DNA of 21,649 nucleotides from Chrysochromulina parva. Lineage: Eukaryota; Haptophyta; Prymnesiales; Chrysochromulinaceae. Each line of letters opens with the position of its first letter. The first letter of the stretch is position 1. Below, in pieces: positions 16,539 to 21,649 of this stretch. The notes beneath the pieces were generated by a model. The model was not told where the DNA came from. It searched no databases and saw nothing but the letters and a program-made list of their open reading frames with translations. The translations under genes and the position numbers were made by a program. The stretch lies in NCBI GenBank assembly GCA_002887195.1, contig PJAB01000723.1, positions 1 through 21,649 of the forward strand, read 5' to 3'.

Positions 16539-17966
16539 TCACGCTCTTGTTTTTGCTCGAGCCTCGTCACGCACCACCGACGGTCGCGCATCGGATGAAG
16601 TCCACAACGCGGCTGGGATAGACAAGGCCACGAGCGCGGCGCAGGTGTGCAGGAAGGCGGTCGAATAAAAAGGTAGCCCCAATATTCCGAAGCGCTGCGT
16701 GCCCAGCGCAAAGAGCCATGCGTATAGTGACGGCGCAATCACCTTGATGATGGCGTTCAGCGTGTTCCGCTCGGCGGCCAGCTGCCCCTGCGGTATGCCG
16801 AGCTCTTCGCCCAAGTTGGTGATGCGCGCACTCGTGGCCTGGCTCTTGCCCGCGCCTAGCGCCATGGGCACCACGCCGCTGAAGGCGATCGCGTTCGAGG
16901 TGGCGTGGCCGAGCACCACAGACGCCACTGCGGAGGACATGGTGCTTGCGACGGTGTGGCCGCGTGCGCCGAATCGCCGAATGCTAGGCCCGGTAAGAAG
17001 CGTGCCCCCCATGGTTGCCAAACCCGCGATGGCTGCAAAGTTTCCGCATTGAGAAGCCCCCCAGCCACGCAGCTCACGCGCAAGCACTTGCCATAGATCG
17101 CCCATTCCATTCGTTAGGCTCTGGAGCAGCACGACAGCGTTGAGCTTAGCGGAGAGGGCGCCGCGCCCGAAGAGTCGCGTGAACGCGAGCGGCGACGTGC
17201 CCTTCCACGCGAAGGGCCGGCGCCTCTCTTTCGCGAGTGTCTCACGCAAGCCGAGCGAGACGCTCGCAATCACACAGCATCCAAGCGTGCATGAGGCGGC
17301 GTAGGCAAGCCGGATGTCGCGTGCAGCGAGCGCGCCGCCGACGAAGCTCGAGATTGCGTACCCCAGGCCCATGCCGGCCTGTACGCGCGAGCCCAGAATG
17401 GCCAAGCGTGTAGAGTTGCGCCCGAAGACGTCCGCCATGGACGCCTGGTACGCGAGCCAGTACATTGGGACGGCGAGCGTCGTGATTAACCGCGCGCCGA
17501 CGAGCACGTTCAGCGACGGATGCACGACGACGAAGGAGCGCGCAAGGACGGTCACAAGCGGCGCGCCGAGCAATATGGGCTTGCGCCCGATGGCATCAGC
17601 TAGCTTTCCGAACGAGGCCGACAGCAGCACCTCTGCGAAGGCCGAGGCGGAGCCGATGCGGCCTAGCAGCAGAGCCACATTCGCCGGCGAGAGGCCGGCG
17701 TCGCTCATAGCCGATGGAAGAGCAGTGCCAATGCAACCAAAGCATGCCGATTGCAAGCCGGCGATGAGCATGAGTAGCGCAGCCGGAGGCTCGTCTTCCA
17801 TCGCCGCTGCTTCATCATCCAGGGGCAGTGCGGCAGCAGCTGTTAGCATCAGCGACCGATGCCTGTGTGCGGTCGGGAGCTGGCTGCGTTGGTTTAGGCT
17901 CACCGGGCCAGGATGACAGCGTGCCGTGCACGCCGCGGTGGCGACAAGGAGCGTCAGAAACGCCAT
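16539..17966 (-). CDS. Major facilitator superfamily transporter, probably plastid- or secretory-targeted
   Basis: The 475-residue product starts at the ATG at 17966. The frame continues upstream only to a TTG. The first residues, MAFLTLLVATAACTA, form a signal peptide with an A-x-A-like end. A Ser/Arg/His-rich, acid-free stretch (RCHPGPVSLNQRSQLPTAHR) follows, like the bipartite plastid leader of algae with secondary plastids. The first membrane helix then begins near residue 62. Residues 120-133 are GKLADAIGRKPILL, the MFS motif A between helices 2 and 3. About 12 hydrophobic segments follow, with a basic loop mid-protein (LAKERRRPFAWKG) and a LGEELGIPQGQLAAERNTLN loop typical of TetA-like drug/proton antiporters. 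The substrate cannot be told. It is divergent from the small membrane protein at 18117. Confidence 0.82.
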   Translation of the reverse strand: MAFLTLLVATAACTARCHPGPVSLNQRSQLPTAHRHRSLMLTAAAALPLDDEAAAMEDEPPAALLMLIAGLQSACFGCIGTALPSAMSDAGLSPANVALLLGRIGSASAFAEVLLSASFGKLADAIGRKPILLGAPLVTVLARSFVVVHPSLNVLVGARLITTLAVPMYWLAYQASMADVFGRNSTRLAILGSRVQAGMGLGYAISSFVGGALAARDIRLAYAASCTLGCCVIASVSLGLRETLAKERRRPFAWKGTSPLAFTRLFGRGALSAKLNAVVLLQSLTNGMGDLWQVLARELRGWGASQCGNFAAIAGLATMGGTLLTGPSIRRFGARGHTVASTMSSAVASVVLGHATSNAIAFSGVVPMALGAGKSQATSARITNLGEELGIPQGQLAAERNTLNAIIKVIAPSLYAWLFALGTQRFGILGLPFYSTAFLHTCAALVALSIPAALWTSSDARPSVVRDEARAKTRA

Positions 17967-18116
17967 CGATCGGGCGAATCTTTTTGAGAAATCCTTCCGG
18001 GGGCAGATCGCGAGACCCAAACAGCATGACGGATCGCTGACCCTAACAGCATTTCATATGCTTATTCACGTGCCGCCCACAAGGATCCTTGTGAATATTC
18101 CTTCTTCGTCGACCGA
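17967..18116. promoter_or_regulatory. Short divergent promoter region
   Basis: Only 150 bp separate the transporter start (minus) from the small membrane protein start (plus). Any promoters must overlap or be bidirectional. An AT-richer patch (catttcatatgcttattcac) lies at about 18051-18070. No defined motif is recognised. Confidence 0.45.
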
Positions 18117-18506
18117 ATGGTGGACGACGAGATCCCGAAATTGCCGATCTATGCGTTTATAGGTTTGGTATTCATCGGCGCACCTCTCATGCCGGTGCAG
18201 AAAGGTGGTGGCCTATTCGGAAAGATCGTCCACTCTATTTATCTACGTGTTGGCGCAGGTGGCCTTTTGGCGTTACCGTTTGGTACGTTGACCTTGGAGA
18301 AAAGCTTGTATGACACCTACTGCGCGTTCCATGGCCAGTCTATCTACGAGGAGGGCATTACCGACAAGCACGGAGGGTTCCCGTCGGGAGGCGCTGCCCT
18401 GCCATCGTTCTCAGTCTTGAAGACACGCGCCCCAGAAGACAGAGCTTCGTTCCGCCTTGAGGCTCTTGACCGCGTGTGGTGCATACTTCGAGGGTATGGT
18501 TCATGA
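18117..18506 (+). CDS. Small membrane protein of unknown function
   Basis: The 129-residue ORF starts at the ATG at 18117. Two hydrophobic segments are visible: YAFIGLVFIGAPLMPV (residues about 12-27) and VGAGGLLALPFGTLTL (about 45-60). A soluble stretch with KHGGFPSGGAALPSFSVLK follows. The last 27 residues are less codon-like and might be past a missed splice site. The Gly/Pro-rich hydrophobic helices suggest an organelle membrane protein, which is inference only. I do not recognise the family. It is divergent from the transporter. Confidence 0.5.
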   Translation: MVDDEIPKLPIYAFIGLVFIGAPLMPVQKGGGLFGKIVHSIYLRVGAGGLLALPFGTLTLEKSLYDTYCAFHGQSIYEEGITDKHGGFPSGGAALPSFSVLKTRAPEDRASFRLEALDRVWCILRGYGS

Positions 18507-18727
18507 GCAAGCGCAACTCTCCTCTGGTGAGTCCAGCGGAGTGGTACAGCTGTTTTTGTGTCGCGTGTGCGCTACCAAGCCGACTACGACCGTCCTGAGA
18601 CACCACACGCCGCCAGGGTGGGGCTCGGCCAAGCCGGACCAGTGCGAGTGCCCAGCATGACCGTTCACCGTAAAGCGAAATCGCTTATAGAAGTCCGATA
18701 TTCGGCCATGTGGAGATATTTGGTCTC

Positions 18728-18776
18728 TGTCTCACCGGTCCGCCTAGAAAAGTTTGTCTTTTGTCTCACCGGTCCG
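18728..18776. repeat. 15-bp direct repeat pair flanking an A/T-rich core
   Basis: tgtctcaccggtccg occurs at 18728-18742 and again at 18762-18776, with a 34-bp period. The second copy is part of the dispersed 39-bp repeat, so that element seems partly duplicated here. Confidence 0.85.
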
Positions 18777-18783
18777 AACCTAG
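18745..18783 (-). repeat. 39-bp dispersed repeat, copy B
   Basis: Read on the minus strand, this copy matches 82-120 at 35 of 39 positions, with the core ccggtgagacaaaag and cttttcta shared. The two copies are 18.6 kb apart in opposite orientation. Confidence 0.7.
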
Positions 18784-19485
18784 CGACGGGCCACCGCGCC
18801 GGCGCACGGGCGGTATCGTAACCGAACACGTAAGGGCGGGGTCTGGCGCCGGTGGCGGCGCGACCGTATATTGCGTATTTCCGTATAGGCCGCGAAGGCG
18901 CGACCTGATCCGACATCGGGATGACCGACCGGATGTGCTCGAATGCTCGAACCGTGCAATGCGCACACGCTTCCTCACATCTGACACACATCCGCGGGTC
19001 AGGCGGCGCCGGCGCGCGGCGGCTATCCGCGCTATGCGCTATCGCCTATCGGAGGGGTTACGGACGGGGATGCGCGGCGCGTTTGGCGTAGCCCCGCGGT
19101 AACGCGTAACCACCCATGCGATATGGCCCGGATGCGATTCGCCGATGCGCGATGGCGAATACCCCTCGAAAGCGGAATTCGTGTGCGCCCGCGCGGGTCG
19201 GTTGATCGGGCTAAAATTTGACTTTTGAGCCCTCGCGCGAACCGGCGAAGAAACATGCACCCATACCCGCCCGGGCAACAAAATCGGCCACCGCCGACCG
19301 AGCCGCTGGACGGCGGTCCGCACCGTCCGCTCACGAGACAGGCGAGTCACGTGCGACTGCGCGGGCAACACGCGCCACATGTCCCACACGATCGCGACCG
19401 GCCGGCCCAGAAAACCTTTGGAACAGAGAAGTCGGCGCACACTGCTCAAGCACGAGACATACCTGTATCTGAAGGGAGCTGGGAG

Positions 19486-19580
19486 GCGCGTCTCCAACCG
19501 GTAGACAGGGGTCACGCCCGCCCATCTCGGAGCGATCTCGGAAAGCGCGTCTCCAACCTGTAGACAGGGGTCACGCCCGC
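19486..19580. repeat. 36-bp direct repeat pair
   Basis: Units at 19486-19521 and 19545-19580 share gcgcgtctccaacc, one mismatch, then gtagacaggggtcacgcccg and c. The period is 59 bp. The units lie 60-150 bp past the stop codon of the DUF924-GST gene, so they may fall in its 3' untranslated region. Confidence 0.85.
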
Positions 19581-19639
19581 GGCGCGAAGTCCGGCGCGAA
19601 GTCGCAAGTAAGTGAAGAGAGAGAAGCACACGCCATCGT

Positions 19640-21106
19640 CTACGCTCGCGCGGTCCGAGCGGCGCGAGGCGCGACCAATGCCACGCTTGCCACCGCGATC
19701 AGCACCAGCGAAAGGAGCAATCGGCCCATCATGGGTGACGCGGTTGGCTTGGCGCCGTCGCGGGCGTATTCGGGCGCAGGCATGCCCAGGATCGCACACG
19801 TGCGCCGCACGAAGGCCACATCGGGCGTCGGCTTACGTCGCTCTGACTGGAGGTACGCACCCACGTGCTTGAAGGCACGCATGCGCTGGTAATGCGCGAG
19901 CACGCGCGGCGAGATGGGCGCAAGGATGCTCTCCAGGTTGGCTGTGCACTCGTCCGCTGCATAGCACAGCGTCTCAAGCAGCACCACGTCCGCGTACGTG
20001 AGGCCGCCTGCACAGAGGTACTCGCCCGAATGCGTCTTGAGCAGCGCCTCGAGATGGCCCGCGAGCTTGGGCAGAGTGGCCGTTTCAAACTTGGCGAGCG
20101 CGGCCGTGGGGTCGGCCTGGAAGCGCGCCGTGATGAGCTGCATGCGCGCGTCGAGCACGCCGTTGACCATCATGTCTGCGCGCGCCTCATCCGCTGCCGT
20201 CGTGCCGCGCAGCTGCTTCTTGCCCGCGACGTATCGCAGGATTGCCTGCGTCTGCACGAGCTCGAGTCCGTCGATCTCGAGCAGCGGCACCTGCCCGAAG
20301 GCGAGCTTGCCGCTGGCCTTGAGAGCTGCAAAGGCGTCCGAATCGAGCACATTCACCTCATCAAACGGGATGAGGCAGAACTCGAGAAGGAAGCGAATCA
20401 CGTCACCCAAGCCGCGACCATTCCAGTACGTGAGGCACGCGCGCTTTTGCGACTTGGCCCAACCCGGGCACGAAGGCGAGAGGAGCCAAGCCTCCTCCGC
20501 GGCGGTCGATGATCGGCCGAGCAAAGCGTTTCGGTGCGGAAATCGAGCGAAGCGCTCGATGGTCTCAAAGTGCTCGTGAGGGAAACCTTTGAGCTTCGCG
20601 AAGTAGTCCCGGACCTCGTGCCCAGCTGGCAGCGAGCTGCATAGGCGCGCGGCCAGGTCCACGTGAAGCTTGCTGTCCTGCAAGTTCTCAGCGTGCGAGA
20701 GCGCCAGCGCGACAAAGAAGCGCTCCACAGGCAGCAGCTCATCGAAGCCCTCACTGGCGAGCGATCGGGCGAGATCGCACGCGAGCTCGTCGTGCGCGAA
20801 GGCCTGGGCGGTACCGCGGAAGGCGACTCGCGTGAATTGATCGAGGAGGAGGATGCGTGCGAGCTTGCCGCGCGACGTCGTCCATTCAAGGCCCAGAGGC
20901 CCAGTCGGCAAGGGGCCCTGACCGGCAGCGCGAGCGATGAGCTCTTTCGACGAGTGCTGCACGAGGTCGAAGAGCAGATCTTGCCCCATAAACCAGCGCT
21001 TCCAGCCATTCTGCAGATATACGACCGTGTTCTTGTCACCGTCAGCAGCAGCACCGAACCAAAAGATTAGGACGTCATCAGGCGAAGTTGTGGGGTCCAG
21101 CGACAT
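19640..21106 (-). CDS. DUF924-glutathione S-transferase fusion with C-terminal membrane anchor
   Basis: The 488-residue ORF starts at the ATG at 21106 and has no intron. Residues of about 10-210 are a DUF924 domain: VLIFWFGAA near the start, LARILLLDQFTRVAFRGTA (82-100), LSHAENLQDS (136-145), then ERFARFPHRNALLGRSS (184-200) and an EEAWL end. Residues of about 215-425 form a complete alpha/sigma-like GST. It has LTYWNGRG with the likely catalytic Tyr227, GQVPLLEIDG with cis-Pro274, QTQAILRYVA (285-294) of the glutathione site, and the helical C-domain with YLCAGGLTYADVVLLE. Residues of about 460-480 are hydrophobic (GRLLLSLVLIAVASVALVAP) and end in a basic tail, as in tail-anchored proteins. 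GSTs conjugate or isomerise with glutathione. The DUF924 role is unknown. A stress or detoxification enzyme held on an organelle membrane facing the cytosol is inferred. Confidence 0.88.
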   Translation of the reverse strand: MSLDPTTSPDDVLIFWFGAAADGDKNTVVYLQNGWKRWFMGQDLLFDLVQHSSKELIARAAGQGPLPTGPLGLEWTTSRGKLARILLLDQFTRVAFRGTAQAFAHDELACDLARSLASEGFDELLPVERFFVALALSHAENLQDSKLHVDLAARLCSSLPAGHEVRDYFAKLKGFPHEHFETIERFARFPHRNALLGRSSTAAEEAWLLSPSCPGWAKSQKRACLTYWNGRGLGDVIRFLLEFCLIPFDEVNVLDSDAFAALKASGKLAFGQVPLLEIDGLELVQTQAILRYVAGKKQLRGTTAADEARADMMVNGVLDARMQLITARFQADPTAALAKFETATLPKLAGHLEALLKTHSGEYLCAGGLTYADVVLLETLCYAADECTANLESILAPISPRVLAHYQRMRAFKHVGAYLQSERRKPTPDVAFVRRTCAILGMPAPEYARDGAKPTASPMMGRLLLSLVLIAVASVALVAPRAARTARA

Positions 21107-21649
21107 GCTGCGAGTGATTGCAGACTCTCGCAGCGGCCGACTCGAGTGACCCGCGGCCGACTTCGGGACACTACAGCGCCGCGAGTGAAGTGAGAGTGAG
21201 ACAAGAGGGGGCCGGCTGTGGGAACATGCCTTTCAGGGCCGGCCGCGCGTTAACCCCACCGTGAAGAGGGGAAAACATGGGAAAAGAAGAGAACCCACTT
21301 GTTACGAAGACACCCGGCCCGTCGCCGGGGCGGATACAGGAAACAGGACCCAAGTTTGACAAAACTTTAAAAATGTCGGTGGAGCCCGCCCATCTACGCT
21401 CGAACCCGCCCGCCAGCGCGGGCCCAGCTCGGCCTCCCAAGCTCGCGCGACCCCCCAGCCCGCCCGGCCTCCCACTAACTAGCCTGGCAGGCCCAAGATC
21501 GATTCTCATCGCGGCCCTCCTCACCCTTCCCGCGATGCGCGCGCACCCTATCCCTCAATCCTACTTCATAGTGCCTCGGCGCTCCCTGAAGATGCTGCGT
21601 GGGAGACTTGCTCCTTCCGGCTATAGACCCTCAAACGACCTCTCAATGC
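21107..21649. other. Upstream region of the DUF924-GST gene, nothing identified
   Basis: These 543 bp start at the promoter side of the fusion gene and run to the window end. The region includes an A-rich patch at about 21260-21300 and a Pro-codon-like C-rich stretch at 21390-21480. No tRNA, repeat or codon-like ORF is convincing. A gene could begin beyond the window. Confidence 0.5.

Larger units (their letters stand above)
18507..19639. other. Repeat-bearing gene-free region
   Basis: This 1133-bp stretch lies between the small membrane gene and the 3' end of the DUF924-GST gene. It contains the 39-bp dispersed repeat copy B, a 15-bp direct repeat pair, and a 36-bp direct repeat pair. Long Arg-rich ORFs on both strands follow from high CpG content and do not look coding. 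It may be the remains of a mobile or satellite-like element, but no transposase or terminal repeats were found. Confidence 0.55.

Noticed and set aside
17967..18020. N-terminal extension of the MFS transporter
   Set aside because: It starts at a TTG. The ATG at 17966 directly precedes a good signal peptide.
19039..19629. Minus-strand 196-residue ORF with repeated GVTPVYRLETR
   Set aside because: The repeats come from the 36-bp DNA repeat read through. Arg-rich composition and lack of motifs argue against coding.
21361..21480. Possible tRNA or SINE on the minus strand (TAGTTAGTGGG and GGGTTCGAGC boxes)
   Set aside because: The two box-like sequences are too far apart, and no acceptor or anticodon stem can be folded by eye.
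1..21649. CRISPR array, integrase, transposase, phage or toxin-antitoxin module
   Set aside because: No regularly spaced repeats or matching proteins were seen, and the gene content is eukaryotic nuclear.

Overview
The window looks like nuclear DNA from a GC-rich unicellular eukaryote, most likely a secondary-plastid alga of haptophyte type. This is an inference from four signs. Several genes are eukaryote-only (REV7/MAD2L2 HORMA protein, prefoldin subunit 5, cyclin, NOC2, DPY30). Four introns with GTGCGK/GTGAGC donors and CAG acceptors can be placed exactly by protein family and reading phase. Genes are compact and mostly intron-poor, with strongly GC-biased third positions. One transporter has a signal-peptide-plus-transit-like N-terminus ending in Ala-x-Ala style residues, as in plastid import through an outer ER-derived membrane. 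I see no rRNA, tRNA, CRISPR array, transposase, integrase or viral gene.

Layout. 1-2495: a large plus-strand gene for a basic/acidic low-complexity protein with a HAD-like FDMD motif. 2979-7526: four minus-strand genes in a row, REV7 (2979-3674), an RWD-like acidic/coiled-coil protein (3792-4754), prefoldin 5 (two exons, 5009-5570) and a three-exon cyclin (5934-7526). The cyclin shares a divergent 329-bp promoter region with a plus-strand protein of unknown function (7856-8551). 8552-9414 is a convergent gene-free stretch carrying two abutting perfect 22-bp palindromes. 9415-12523 is the ribosome-biogenesis factor NOC2 (two exons, minus). 12524-13915 holds a probable FKBP C-terminal exon on the minus strand and the promoter side of a DPY30 homologue (13916-14140, plus). 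14561-15904 is a Pro/Tyr-rich coiled-coil protein with a CCDC66/CSPP1-like C-terminus. 16539-17966 is a major facilitator transporter. 18117-18506 is a small membrane protein of unknown function. 18507-19639 is repeat-bearing intergenic DNA. 19640-21106 is an unusual fusion of a DUF924 domain, a complete glutathione S-transferase and a C-terminal membrane anchor. 21107-21649 holds nothing I can assign.

How the genes work together. They are mostly housekeeping genes for cell proliferation: DNA-damage tolerance and mitotic control (REV7), cell-cycle kinase control (cyclin), tubulin/actin folding (prefoldin 5), 60S ribosome assembly (NOC2), H3K4 methylation (DPY30), and possibly centrosome/cilium structure. 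They do not form a dedicated operon-like system. I did not find a convincing undescribed multi-gene system. The best leads are the DUF924-GST-anchor fusion, the twin palindromes at 9101-9143, a 39-bp repeat shared by the two ends of the window (82-120 and 18745-18783, opposite orientation), and the broken or intron-split FKBP.
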